Origin: Rhodococcus ruber NBRC 15591
Lineage (GTDB): Bacteria > Actinomycetota > Actinomycetes > Mycobacteriales > Mycobacteriaceae
Reading direction: 5' to 3'
DNA length: 64,000 nt
NCBI RefSeq assembly: GCF_001894945.1
Contig: NZ_BCXE01000025.1
Span: forward strand, 108,422-172,421
Part shown: positions 50,490 to 59,358 of the stretch, in pieces
Layout: every line of letters begins with the position of its first letter
Numbering within the stretch: the stretch's first letter is position 1
The notes under the pieces: generated by a model
The model's database searches: none
What the model was told of the DNA's origin: nothing
The model's input: only the letters and a program-made list of their open reading frames with translations
Made by a program: the position numbers and the translations under genes

Positions 50490-51700
50490 CGACCCCACCC
50501 GCGGCCGCAGGACGGAGGTCCGGGCGTCGCAGTGCAGGCTTCGGCAGCCGACTACTGGCCGCGCAAGCGATCGTCGTCGTCGGCGGCGCAATCAGCGCCT
50601 GGCTGGTGGCCGCCGCCGTCGCCCCGGGACTGTTCCACAATCACCTCCAGCAGGCCGGTATCGAGCACGTCTCGACCGAGGCGGCGCACGTCGAGGAGGC
50701 GTTCACTTCGGCGATGATCATCTCGTTGGCCATCGCGCTGGTGGTCTCGGCGCTGATGGCGCTGGCGGTGAGCTGGTATTTCACCCGCAGGGTGCAGCGC
50801 TCGGTCACCGGCGTGGCCACCTCGGCCACCGAGATCGCCGGCGGCCACTACGACGTGCGTCTGCCCGGCCCCGGTCTCGGCCACGAGTTCGACCAGCTCG
50901 CCGAAACATTCAACAAGCTCGCCGATCGGCTGGACTCGGTGGAAACCACCCGGCGGCGCATGCTCTCGGATCTCGCGCACGAGATGCGCACCCCGCTGGC
51001 CACACTCGATGCCCACATCGAGGCCCTCGAAGACGGCATCCGGGTTCCCGACGCCGAGACCCTCGCGGTCCTACGGTCGAGCACTGCCCGGCTCGGACGG
51101 CTTGCCGAGGACATGGGCGCCGTCTCCCGTGCCGAAGAAGGCCGGCTGTCCGTCACGCCCGCGCGCACCGACACCCGCTCCCTCGTCGACGCCGCCGTCC
51201 GCGTCGCCGCCGACCGCTACGCCGCCAAGGGCGTTGCGCTTGTCGAAGACGTCGAGCACCCCGACGCGGTCACGGCCGACCCGGATCGGATCGGGCAGGT
51301 GCTGGGCAATCTGCTCGACAACGCCCTGCGGCACACGCCGACCGGGGGCACGGTCACCCTCGCCGCCACCACCGTCGACAGCGACGTCGAGATCACCGTT
51401 ACAGACACCGGCGACGGCATCGCCCCCGAACACCTGAGACACCTGTTCGACCGGTTCTACCGTGCCGACCCCTCCCGTCGCCGGCAAGAAGGGGGCAGCG
51501 GCATCGGGTTGACCATCGCCCGCGCCCTGGTCGAGGCCCACGGCGGTACGCTGACCGCCTCCAGCGGCGGACCCGGAACCGGCGCCCGATTCACCGTGCG
51601 CCTGCCCGCCACCGCCGCCGCAGGTGCCCGCAGCACCGCGCGCACCATCCCTGCCCGCGGTACCGCGCAGGCCGGCACCAGCGGACGGGGGCGGCGATGA
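50486..51700 (+). CDS. copS: Sensor histidine kinase CopS
   Basis: A 404-residue membrane kinase. Two helices (AQAIVVVGGAISAWLVAA and MIISLAIALVVSALMALAV) flank a short extracytoplasmic loop with His residues (FHNHLQQAGIEHV), which may sense copper. A HAMP domain follows, then the phosphoacceptor His165 in DLAHEMRTPLATL and a HATPase domain with NLLDNALRHTP, DTGDGIAPEHL and GGSGIGLTIAR. It overlaps copR by 4 bp and the cupin gene by 4 bp. Confidence 0.88.
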   Translation: MTTPPAAAGRRSGRRSAGFGSRLLAAQAIVVVGGAISAWLVAAAVAPGLFHNHLQQAGIEHVSTEAAHVEEAFTSAMIISLAIALVVSALMALAVSWYFTRRVQRSVTGVATSATEIAGGHYDVRLPGPGLGHEFDQLAETFNKLADRLDSVETTRRRMLSDLAHEMRTPLATLDAHIEALEDGIRVPDAETLAVLRSSTARLGRLAEDMGAVSRAEEGRLSVTPARTDTRSLVDAAVRVAADRYAAKGVALVEDVEHPDAVTADPDRIGQVLGNLLDNALRHTPTGGTVTLAATTVDSDVEITVTDTGDGIAPEHLRHLFDRFYRADPSRRRQEGGSGIGLTIARALVEAHGGTLTASSGGPGTGARFTVRLPATAAAGARSTARTIPARGTAQAGTSGRGRR

Positions 51701-52026
51701 GGAAGCTCTCGCTCGACGCGCTCGCCCGGCACCTGGCCGCGCATGCCGCCACCGCATCCAGCGGTCGAAGTGCCGAAACCGTTTACGGTGGGCACGACCA
51801 TGTGCTGCGGCAGACTCTGATGGTGTTGCAGGCCGGGCAGTCCACGGCCGAGCACGTCGGTCCCGGTGAGGCAACGGTGTACATCCTGCGCGGGCGGTTG
51901 CGGGTCGTCGCCGACCAGGCGAGCTGGGACGGGCGCGGCGGGGACCTGATCGCCCTGCCCCGCACCCGGCACCGGATCGACGCCGTCGCCGACACGGTCG
52001 CGCTGCTCACCGTTGCCAGCTACTGA
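51697..52026 (+). CDS. Cupin-domain protein coupled to copRS
   Basis: A 109-residue small cupin (AEHVGPGEATVYILRGRLRVVAD and the PRTRHRIDAV second motif). The first motif has one His and one Glu and the second one His, enough for a metal site. Start and stop overlap with copS (ATGA). Cupins of this sort recur behind copRS-like genes; a role as regulator-linked metal sensor or small-molecule binder is possible. Confidence 0.85.
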   Translation: MRKLSLDALARHLAAHAATASSGRSAETVYGGHDHVLRQTLMVLQAGQSTAEHVGPGEATVYILRGRLRVVADQASWDGRGGDLIALPRTRHRIDAVADTVALLTVASY

Positions 52027-52039
52027 CCTGCCGGGTGGT

Positions 52040-53584
52040 TCAGAGCCCGGCGCCGGGCCGCGGTGTGCTTGCCGGGGCCCGGCGGAACAACCAGGCCGCC
52101 ACCGCGGTGAGCCCGACCAGCCACCCCAACGCGGCCAGCAGCGGGCCGGCGGTGTCGAAGCTGTCGGTCAGCCCGCCGTCGAGGATCATCCGGGTCGCGC
52201 CGTAGCCGGGCAGCAGCTGCGCCCACTGCGGCGGCTGCGGACGAAGCATCGGACTCTGCCCGATCCCCAGATCCAGGAAGGGCACCAAGAACGCGATGAA
52301 CACGCCGCCGACCCGCCCGAACAGCGGCCCGAGGCACACGCCCACCAGCCCGTAGGTCCATGCCAGCAGTAGATTCCCGGCCGCGTACAGGCCCCACTGA
52401 CGGGCATCGAACACCGCGGCGGTGACCAGCAACGACGAGGCGGTCACCACCATCGCCGCCACCGCGATCACCGTCAACCGGACCGCCAGCAGCACCCCGG
52501 CGCCGAAGCCGGCCAGCGACAGTCGCCGATCACCGCTGCGCGCATCGAGCACCACGAACAACCCGGCCAGCGCCGACAGCGACGCAATCGCGATCGGAGT
52601 CATGGTCCCGGCATGCACGTCCGGCAGCCAGAACACCTCCGTCACCGCCTGTCCGTCCTCGACCAGGGAGAACATTCCGAACTCGGGGACGGTCATCGCC
52701 TTCGACAAGGCGATGAACACGATCGGCACCACCACCAGCAGCACCCACAGCACCGGATTGCGGCGCCAGTCCCGCAATCCCATGGTCAGACCGACCGAGA
52801 ACCGGTCCGCCCGCCCACCCCGGCCGGTGCGCTTGCGGTGCCCGTGCAATCCCCCGACGGTGGCGGTGACCACCATCGCCCCGAGCAGCAGCGCCCCGGC
52901 CATCCACACCAGTGCCCATCCCAGGTCCCCGACCTTCCCGCCGTGTCGGGAAGGCACATCCACCATCCACAGCGTCACGAAGTGGGTGGGAAATCCGCGG
53001 GTGGCCACCCGCTGCGCCGAGCCGATCGCCGGCCCGAAGAACACGTCGACGATCCAAACGAACAGGATCAGCACGGTGCCGTTGACCGGGTTGCGCACCA
53101 GTGCCCCGACCATCGCCCCGATGGCCAGATAGATCACCGCGAACATCATCGTGCCCACCGTCACCCGCACCGGAGCATCGATTCCGACCCGCACCGCCAG
53201 CGCCAGCAACGCCACCGCCGAGACCAGCACCGCCAACACCACTCCGGTACCGAGCCGGGCCAGCACCAGCCGCCGTGCCGTCAGGCCCGCCGACACCAGT
53301 CGACGGTCCGCCGCGCGGGCGGCATTGATCTGGAAGTACATCGCGATCCCGGCCAGGAAACCCGCCGCCCACCCGGCCGTCGCCGTTTCCACCGCCGGGC
53401 CGCTCGCACCCCCGAGCAGCCGGGCCGCATCGGCCATCGCGCCGGCCGCAACGATCACGAACACCACCGGCACAACCACCAGCACCAGCAGATTCACCGG
53501 GTTGCGGGCGTAGTCGGCCAGGAACCGGCCGCTCAGCGCCCGGACATCGTCGACCGCGGACCGCGCGGTGGGGGTGAGGATCAT
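52040..53584 (-). CDS. ABC-2 type exporter permease
   Basis: A 514-residue integral membrane protein with about twelve hydrophobic helices in two similar halves, each like an ABC-2 permease (LADYARNPVNLLVLVVVP in the first, LRDWRRNPVLWVLLVVVP in the second). The duplication suggests a fused two-unit permease. The ATG overlaps the ATPase stop as ATGA (53581-53584). Family members export drugs, lipids or polymers; NosY/copper-related permeases are distant relatives. It ends 13 bp from the convergent cupin gene. Confidence 0.85.
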   Translation of the reverse strand: MILTPTARSAVDDVRALSGRFLADYARNPVNLLVLVVVPVVFVIVAAGAMADAARLLGGASGPAVETATAGWAAGFLAGIAMYFQINAARAADRRLVSAGLTARRLVLARLGTGVVLAVLVSAVALLALAVRVGIDAPVRVTVGTMMFAVIYLAIGAMVGALVRNPVNGTVLILFVWIVDVFFGPAIGSAQRVATRGFPTHFVTLWMVDVPSRHGGKVGDLGWALVWMAGALLLGAMVVTATVGGLHGHRKRTGRGGRADRFSVGLTMGLRDWRRNPVLWVLLVVVPIVFIALSKAMTVPEFGMFSLVEDGQAVTEVFWLPDVHAGTMTPIAIASLSALAGLFVVLDARSGDRRLSLAGFGAGVLLAVRLTVIAVAAMVVTASSLLVTAAVFDARQWGLYAAGNLLLAWTYGLVGVCLGPLFGRVGGVFIAFLVPFLDLGIGQSPMLRPQPPQWAQLLPGYGATRMILDGGLTDSFDTAGPLLAALGWLVGLTAVAAWLFRRAPASTPRPGAGL

Positions 53585-54273
53585 CGCGGCACCGTCCGCC
53601 CCTCCCGCAGATCGACGATGCGATCGAACCGTTGCTCGTCCGCCACGAAATGACTGATGATCAGCACCGAGCGACCCGCCTGCTGACGCTGCGCCACGAT
53701 CTCCCAGAACCGCAGATAGGTGTCCCAGTCGAACCCGGCATACGGCTCGTCCAGCAACAACACCTCCGGATCGGCCAGCAGCGCCAGCCCCAGGTTCAGT
53801 TTCGCCAGCGTCCCGCCGGACAACCGGTCGGCACGGGTACCGGCGTAGCGGTCGAACCCCAACGCGGTGTACAGGCGGCCGCGGGAGAGGTGCGCGGCCT
53901 CCGGACTCATCCGGTACGCCCGTCCGAACAACTCGAAGTGCTCGTCGCAGGTGAGCCGGTCGTAGACCACCGGCTGCTGCGGGCAATAGCCCAGTCGCCG
54001 CGGACGACGCACACTGCCGGCATCGGCCCGCAGATCCCCGACGAGAATCTTCATCAGCGTCGATTTGCCCGAGCCGTTCTCCCCCACCAACCCCACCACC
54101 TCGCCGGGGTGCAACTCCAGTTCCGCCCCGCGCAGCACCGCGGTGCGGTGCCGCCGCGGCCACCAGCCACGACCGAAACTCTTCTCGACCCCCTCTGCCG
54201 TCAGCAGCGGGGCCTGGGTCGAACCACCCGATCCACCTACGGATTCCGCAGAACCAGCTTCGGGTGCAGACAT
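53581..54273 (-). CDS. ABC exporter ATPase
   Basis: A 230-residue ATP-binding protein. Walker A is GENGSGKSTLM, Walker B VLLLDEPYAGFD, and the H-loop is IISHFV. The signature motif reads LSGGT. An insert with GYCPQQPVVYDRLT follows the Q-loop. It forms an operon with the permease at 52040. A CopR-type box lies 108 bp upstream, which suggests the exporter is induced by copper. Confidence 0.88.
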   Translation of the reverse strand: MSAPEAGSAESVGGSGGSTQAPLLTAEGVEKSFGRGWWPRRHRTAVLRGAELELHPGEVVGLVGENGSGKSTLMKILVGDLRADAGSVRRPRRLGYCPQQPVVYDRLTCDEHFELFGRAYRMSPEAAHLSRGRLYTALGFDRYAGTRADRLSGGTLAKLNLGLALLADPEVLLLDEPYAGFDWDTYLRFWEIVAQRQQAGRSVLIISHFVADEQRFDRIVDLREGRTVPR

Positions 54274-54380
54274 CTCTCACCTCGGAGGCATGCGCGCGCC
54301 ACCGGCGCCTTCTCCGACCGCGGTTGCGGCGGGTTCACCCACCGTAGGTGTCCACTTCTGTAGTCGGGCACGAAATCCCG

Positions 54381-54398
54381 TGAAGATCTGTTGAAGAA
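54381..54398 (+). promoter_or_regulatory. CopR-type box (TGAAGAT-N4-TGAAGAA)
   Basis: Half-sites at 54381 and 54392, 11 bp apart, in the 221-bp gap between the ABC ATPase start and the regulator stop at 54495. The right boundary of the box set. Confidence 0.75.
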
Positions 54399-54494
54399 GC
54401 TCATCCGATACCGGTGCTGCCCACCGCTACCGGCTGGCGCCGAGCCGGGAATCCGACTCGGTCCGCTACGCAGGTGGGCTGCGACAAAGCTTCG

Positions 54495-55415
54495 CTAGGG
54501 CAGCAGGCCCTGCCGACGGGCCTCGACGACCGCCTCGTGCCGGCTGCCCACCTCGAGCTTGCCCATCAGGTTGCGCATGTAGCTCTTGACGGTCTCCACA
54601 CTCAGCGCCAGCCGCTCGGCGATCTCGGCGTTGCGGCACCCGAGCGCCACGTACGCCAGCACATCCCGCTCCCGCGCCGACAGCCGCACCGCCGGTGCCG
54701 CATTGCCGCCGGTCAGTGTCCGCAGCTTCTCCTCGACCTCACGCAGGCGCGCTTCGATCGCCGGGTCGGACGTCTGTGCCGCGATCTCCCGCAGGGCCAG
54801 GTAGCTCTCGGTGATGCCCTCCGACACCGCCGCGGACACGGCCGGCGGGGCGGCGGCACGGGCGTTGTCGATGAGAGCGACCCGCCGGTCCACCTCGTCG
54901 CGGATCTCGATCTCGCGGGCGAGGGTGCGGGCCGAGCGCAGCACCTGCTCGACGACGACGTCGCCGATGGGCAGGTTGGTGCGCAGGCCGCCGTACAGGG
55001 CGGCGCGGGTGCGGCGGCGCACCACCACCGGCACGGCGAGCAGCGACTCGATGCCCTCCCCCGCGACCTCGCGGTCGTACTCGTGGGAGATCTGGCGGGA
55101 GTTGAAGTAGTCCGACACCGCGCCGGGCCGCTGCTCGGCGACCACCTTGCCGCCGAGCCCGCACTCGGAGCTGATCACCAGGTCGCGGAGGATGCCGCTG
55201 CGCGTGCCGACGAACCCGGACAGCAACATGTCCCCGCCGTGCACGGTGCCGCCGAACAGCACGGGCATCCCCGTGGAGGTCTGGAGGCGGCGCAGCTCGG
55301 CGCGCAGCGCGTCCTCGTCGCTCGGCCGCAGCTGCGCGTGCCGACCCGTCGGCGCAGCAGTCGACGCCCCGAGCCTCTCCGACACAGAACTCACCGGAAC
55401 CACCTCCGAGACCAC
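54495..55415 (-). CDS. GAF-LuxR transcriptional regulator
   Basis: A 306-residue regulator. The N-terminal GAF-like region (about 40-160, GESLLAVPVVVRRRTRAALYGGLR) binds a small ligand, and the C-terminal LuxR helix-turn-helix starts at LSARERDVLAYVALGCRNAEIAERL with SVETVKSYMRNLMGKL. Mycobacterial and rhodococcal genomes have similar regulators next to acyl-CoA genes. Divergent from the acyl-CoA synthetase at 55535, so it may control it. GTG start 55415. Confidence 0.85.
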   Translation of the reverse strand: MVSEVVPVSSVSERLGASTAAPTGRHAQLRPSDEDALRAELRRLQTSTGMPVLFGGTVHGGDMLLSGFVGTRSGILRDLVISSECGLGGKVVAEQRPGAVSDYFNSRQISHEYDREVAGEGIESLLAVPVVVRRRTRAALYGGLRTNLPIGDVVVEQVLRSARTLAREIEIRDEVDRRVALIDNARAAAPPAVSAAVSEGITESYLALREIAAQTSDPAIEARLREVEEKLRTLTGGNAAPAVRLSARERDVLAYVALGCRNAEIAERLALSVETVKSYMRNLMGKLEVGSRHEAVVEARRQGLLP

Positions 55416-55534
55416 GAATACCCACTTCGGAGGGTAGCGGGGGATCTCCCGTGACCCATAGCCTCCACCCGTTCCGGTGTTGCAGCGATCACAATGGCGT
55501 ACACCGACCGAGTGCCGAAGTTCCGGAGGTATCC

Positions 55535-57178
55535 GTGTCCACCCCGTCGTCCACCCTCACGTCCAGCACCGCCGCCCGAACGGCGAACCACACCCCGCTC
55601 AGCCCGCTGCGGTTCCTCGAGCGATCGTCGTCCGTGTTCCCGGATCGCACCGCGATCATCCACGGGGACCGCCGCTACACGTACGCGCAGTTCGCCGACG
55701 AGGCACAGCGCTTCGCACGGGTTCTGCGCAGCCGCATCCAGCCCGGCGACCGGGTGGCGTTCCTGGCGCCGAACGTGCCGGAACTGCTCATCGCGCACTT
55801 CGCGGTGCCCCTCGCCGGCGGGGTGCTCATCGCGCTGAACTCACGGCTCGCCGGACCCGAGCTCGAGTACATCCTCGGTCACGCCGAGGCGTCGCTGCTG
55901 TTCGTCGACTCGGAGTTCGTCGGATCGGTCGCGGGTCTCGCGGACAGCGTGCCGTCGCTGACCGAAGTCGTGGAGGTGCCGGATTCGACGGTTCCGTACC
56001 CGGACGTTCCGGCCGGGATCGTCACCGCCCGGTACGACGAGTTCCTCGCTGCCGCCGACGGGCTCGACGACACCCCGTTGCACTGGGGCGTCGACGACGA
56101 GGAACAGGTCATCACCCTGAACTACACCTCGGGCACCACCGGCAAGCCGAAGGGCGTGATGTACACGCACCGCGGCGCGTATCTCAATTCCTTCGGCGAG
56201 ACGTTCCACAACGGGTTCGACGGGAAGACGCAGTACCTGTGGACCCTGCCGATGTTCCACTGCAACGGGTGGTGCACGCCGTGGGCCGTCACCGCGGCCG
56301 GCGGTACGCACATCTGCCTGCGGGCCGTGCGGGCCGACGCGATCTGGGACGCCGTCGACAACCTCGGGGTCACCAACCTGTGCGGCGCTCCGGCGGTGTG
56401 CTCGACCATCGCCGAAGCCCCGCAGGCCCACCGGCTGGACCGGCCGCTGCGGATCACCACGGCGGGTGCGCCGCCGTCGCCGACGGTGATCGCCCAGCTC
56501 GAGAAGATCGGCGTCACCGTGGTGCACGTGTACGGCCTGACCGAGGTCTACGGGCCGTACACGATCTGCGAGTACCAGGACTCGTGGGACGACAAGCCCG
56601 CCGAGGAACGCGCGGCGCTGCTGTCGCGTCAGGGCGTGGGCATGCTGCAGGCGGAGAACGCGCGCGTCGTCGACGCGAACATGAACGACGTGCCCGCCGA
56701 CGGGCAGACGATGGGCGAGATCGTGCTGCGCGGCAACAACGTCATGGCGGGCTACTTCAAGGATCCGGAAGCCACGGCGAAGGCGTTCGAGGGCGGCTGG
56801 TTCCACACCGGCGACCTGGGCGTGATGTACCCGGACGGCTACATCCAGCTCAAGGACCGCGCGAAGGACATCATCATCTCCGGGGGCGAGAACATCTCCA
56901 CCGTGGAGGTCGAGCAGGCCATCGTGAGCCACCCGGCCGTGCTGGACGTCGCGGTGGTGGGCGTGCCCGACGAGAAGTGGGGCGAGCGGCCCAAGGCGTT
57001 CGTGATCCTGAAGAAGGACGAGACCGTCACGGCCGAGGAACTCATCTCCTACACCCGCACGTTGCTCGCCGGGTACAAGGTGCCGCGGGAGATCGTGTTC
57101 CCGCTGGACCTGCCGCGCACGCCGACCGGCAAGATCCTCAAGTTCGAGCTGCGTGCCGCGCACTCGCCACAGGCCTGA
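55535..57178 (+). CDS. AMP-dependent acyl-CoA synthetase/ligase
   Basis: A 547-residue ANL-superfamily ligase. The P-loop is YTSGTTGKPKG, the A5 motif YGLTEVYG, the A7 motif TGDLGVMYPDGYIQLKDRAKDIIISGGENIS, and the catalytic lysine is in RTPTGKILK. It activates a fatty or aryl acid with ATP and CoA. It looks like the medium/long-chain acyl-CoA synthetases with W-x-LPMFHCNG. The start is GTG 55535, behind GGAGG. It precedes the TetR gene. Confidence 0.9.
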   Translation: MSTPSSTLTSSTAARTANHTPLSPLRFLERSSSVFPDRTAIIHGDRRYTYAQFADEAQRFARVLRSRIQPGDRVAFLAPNVPELLIAHFAVPLAGGVLIALNSRLAGPELEYILGHAEASLLFVDSEFVGSVAGLADSVPSLTEVVEVPDSTVPYPDVPAGIVTARYDEFLAAADGLDDTPLHWGVDDEEQVITLNYTSGTTGKPKGVMYTHRGAYLNSFGETFHNGFDGKTQYLWTLPMFHCNGWCTPWAVTAAGGTHICLRAVRADAIWDAVDNLGVTNLCGAPAVCSTIAEAPQAHRLDRPLRITTAGAPPSPTVIAQLEKIGVTVVHVYGLTEVYGPYTICEYQDSWDDKPAEERAALLSRQGVGMLQAENARVVDANMNDVPADGQTMGEIVLRGNNVMAGYFKDPEATAKAFEGGWFHTGDLGVMYPDGYIQLKDRAKDIIISGGENISTVEVEQAIVSHPAVLDVAVVGVPDEKWGERPKAFVILKKDETVTAEELISYTRTLLAGYKVPREIVFPLDLPRTPTGKILKFELRAAHSPQA

Positions 57179-57237
57179 GGCCGGCCGCGGCGCAAGGATC
57201 GGCGGCGCGGCCGTTTCGACTTCGATGCGGCGGATTG

Positions 57238-57243
57238 GATACT
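57238..57243 (+). promoter_or_regulatory. -10 element GATACT, leaderless promoter for the TetR gene
   Basis: GATACT lies seven bases before the ATG at 57251, the spacing expected for a leaderless message. Confidence 0.4.
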
Positions 57244-57250
57244 GACAACC

Positions 57251-57988
57251 ATGGCACTCGGTCCCGACTCCACCCGCCGCATCGACGCGACCGGCCCCGA
57301 TCCCGCCCAGTTCCGGGTGCACGTGGTGACGCAGGCGATCCGCCTGTTCTCCGAGTACGGCTACGAGTCGACCACCGTCGAGCAGATCGCGTCGGCCGCG
57401 GGGGTCTCGCGCCGGACCTTCTTCCGGCAGTTCCGCTCGAAGGAGGACGTGATCTTCGCCGATCACGAGTCGCTGCTCGAGCAGGTCGCGCGGTACCTGT
57501 CGGGGCATTTCGCGGATCCGTGGGCGGCCACCGCCGAGGCCGCGGAGCTGGTGTTCGGGCACTTCCGGGACAAGCGGGAGCTTGCGGTGTGGCGGTACCG
57601 GGTGGTGCAGCGGGTGCCCGCGCTGCGTGAGCGGGAGCTGGTCACGACGTACCGCTACGAGCGGCTGTTCACCGACTACCTGCGTTCCGCCGTGCCGTCG
57701 GAGTCGGGGGTGCGGATCGTCAGCTTCGCGGCCGCGATGACCGCGACGCACAACTTCCTGCTGCGCGCGATGATCCGCGGCGACGAGTCCGCGACGGCGG
57801 AGGAACTGCGCCGCGCGCTGCTCGAGGTGCGACGGTCGTTCGGTGTCGCACCGGGACAGGGCGGGGCCCCCGATGCCGCGCACGCCACCGGCGAGCGGGC
57901 GATCACGGTCGTGACCTATCCGCCGGGTACCCCGCCTGCGGAGGTCGCCCGTCGGGTGCAGGCGCAGCTCGAGGGGACACCGGACTGA
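57251..57988 (+). CDS. TetR-family regulator
   Basis: A 245-residue TetR-type repressor. The HTH is TTVEQIASAAGVSRRTFFRQFRSKEDVIF. The C-terminal domain is long and contains FRDKRELAVWRYRVVQRVPALRERE and an unusual tail (TVVTYPPGTPPAEVARRV). It is flanked by an acyl-CoA synthetase and a fadE25-like gene, so acyl-CoA is a likely ligand. The two palindromes at 58027 and 58117 are candidate binding sites. Confidence 0.88.
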   Translation: MALGPDSTRRIDATGPDPAQFRVHVVTQAIRLFSEYGYESTTVEQIASAAGVSRRTFFRQFRSKEDVIFADHESLLEQVARYLSGHFADPWAATAEAAELVFGHFRDKRELAVWRYRVVQRVPALRERELVTTYRYERLFTDYLRSAVPSESGVRIVSFAAAMTATHNFLLRAMIRGDESATAEELRRALLEVRRSFGVAPGQGGAPDAAHATGERAITVVTYPPGTPPAEVARRVQAQLEGTPD

Positions 57989-58026
57989 CGTCGCGGGGGA
58001 CAACCGACCAGCACAGCCATTGACTT

Positions 58027-58039
58027 GGCACTGAGTGCC
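58027..58039. promoter_or_regulatory. Palindrome GGCACTGAGTGCC, candidate TetR operator 1
   Basis: A 13-bp perfect palindrome in the fadE25 promoter region. A near-identical copy lies 90 bp downstream. Confidence 0.6.
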
Positions 58040-58116
58040 GTGCTTCACTTGATGCAATTTCATGACGTCGCGCGCCCTACGTCCGCTAGGGTGAAGGCGA
58101 CACCAACTCAGATACT

Positions 58117-58129
58117 GGCACTGCGTGCC
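58117..58129. promoter_or_regulatory. Palindrome GGCACTGCGTGCC, candidate TetR operator 2
   Basis: The arms match operator 1 (GGCACT/GTGCC). It ends 17 bp before the fadE25 start and lies below a possible -10 (TAGGGT, 58087-58092), so binding would block elongation or initiation. Confidence 0.6.
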
Positions 58130-58146
58130 GATAGGAGTCCGCCGTC

Positions 58147-59304
58147 ATGGCCTTCAACCCGGAGTTCGGTCTGTTCAAGCTGAACGAGGAGCACGACGAG
58201 CTTCGCGCCGCGATCCGCGCGCTGGCCGAGAAGGAGATCGCGCCCTTCGCCAAGGACGTCGACGAGAACTCCCGCTTCCCGCAGGAGGCGCTCGACGCCC
58301 TCAACAAGTCCGGCCTGAACGCGATCCACGTCCCCACGGAGTACGGCGGCGACGGCGCCGACTCCGTCGCCACCTGCATCGTCATCGAGGAGGTCGCGCG
58401 CGTCTGCGGTTCGTCCTCGCTGATCCCGGCCGTGAACAAGCTCGGCACCATGGGCCTGATCCTGTCCGGCTCCGAGGAACTCAAGCAGAAGGTCCTGCCC
58501 GACCTGGTCAAGGGCGAGATGGCGTCGTACGCGCTGTCCGAGCGGGAGGCCGGCTCGGACGCCGCGGGTATGCGTACCCGCGCCAAGGCCGACGGCGACG
58601 ACTGGATCCTCAACGGCTCGAAGTGCTGGATCACCAACGGCGGCAAGTCCAGCTGGTACACCGTCATGGCCGTGACCGACCCCGACAAGGGCGCCAACGG
58701 CATCTCCGCCTTCATGGTCCACAAGGACGACGAGGGCTTCGTGGTCGGTCCCAAGGAGAAGAAGCTCGGCATCAAGGGCTCCCCGACCGCCGAGCTGTAC
58801 TTCGAGAACTGCCGCATCCCCGGCGACCGCATCATCGGCGAGCCCGGCACCGGCTTCAAGACCGCCCTCGCCACGCTGGACCACACCCGGCCCACCATCG
58901 GTGCGCAGGCCGTGGGCCTGGCCCAGGGCGCGCTCGACGCCGCGATCGCCTACACCAAGGACCGCAAGCAGTTCGGCAAGCCGATCTCCGACTTCCAGGG
59001 CGTGCAGTTCATGCTCGCCGACATGGCCATGAAGGTCGAGGCCGCACGCCTGATGGTGTACACCTCGGCGGCACGCGCCGAGCGCGGCGAGCCGAACCTC
59101 GGTTTCATCTCCTCCGCCGCCAAGTGCTTCGCGTCCGACGTCGCGATGGAGGTCACCACCGACGCCGTGCAGTTGTTCGGCGGCGCCGGATACACCACCG
59201 ACTTCCCGGTCGAGCGCATGATGCGCGACGCCAAGATCACCCAGATCTACGAGGGCACCAACCAGATCCAGCGGGTCGTCATGTCCCGCGCGCTGCTGCG
59301 CTGA
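58147..59304 (+). CDS. fadE25: FadE25-like acyl-CoA dehydrogenase
   Basis: A 385-residue acyl-CoA dehydrogenase with an almost unbroken match to the mycobacterial FadE25 sequence as I remember it. Features: the FAD-binding motif YALSEREAGSDAAGMRTRA, WITNGGKSSWYTVMAV, and the catalytic base Glu in QIYEGTNQIQRVVMSRALLR. It introduces the first double bond of beta-oxidation. AGGAG lies before the ATG. It is followed after 54 bp by the FadB2-like gene, giving consecutive steps of fatty-acid oxidation. Confidence 0.93.
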   Translation: MAFNPEFGLFKLNEEHDELRAAIRALAEKEIAPFAKDVDENSRFPQEALDALNKSGLNAIHVPTEYGGDGADSVATCIVIEEVARVCGSSSLIPAVNKLGTMGLILSGSEELKQKVLPDLVKGEMASYALSEREAGSDAAGMRTRAKADGDDWILNGSKCWITNGGKSSWYTVMAVTDPDKGANGISAFMVHKDDEGFVVGPKEKKLGIKGSPTAELYFENCRIPGDRIIGEPGTGFKTALATLDHTRPTIGAQAVGLAQGALDAAIAYTKDRKQFGKPISDFQGVQFMLADMAMKVEAARLMVYTSAARAERGEPNLGFISSAAKCFASDVAMEVTTDAVQLFGGAGYTTDFPVERMMRDAKITQIYEGTNQIQRVVMSRALLR

Positions 59305-59358
59305 CCCCGCGGCAGTAAGTTCACCCTGGTCCAACCTTCGTAACGAGGAGAATCCCCC

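Noticed and set aside
35554..54494. Integrase or insertion sequence at the edges of the copper region
   Set aside because: I looked for transposase-like frames and terminal inverted repeats and found none.
55841..58063. A 740-codon minus-strand frame over the acyl-CoA synthetase and TetR genes
   Set aside because: Antisense shadow; low-complexity composition and no plausible start.
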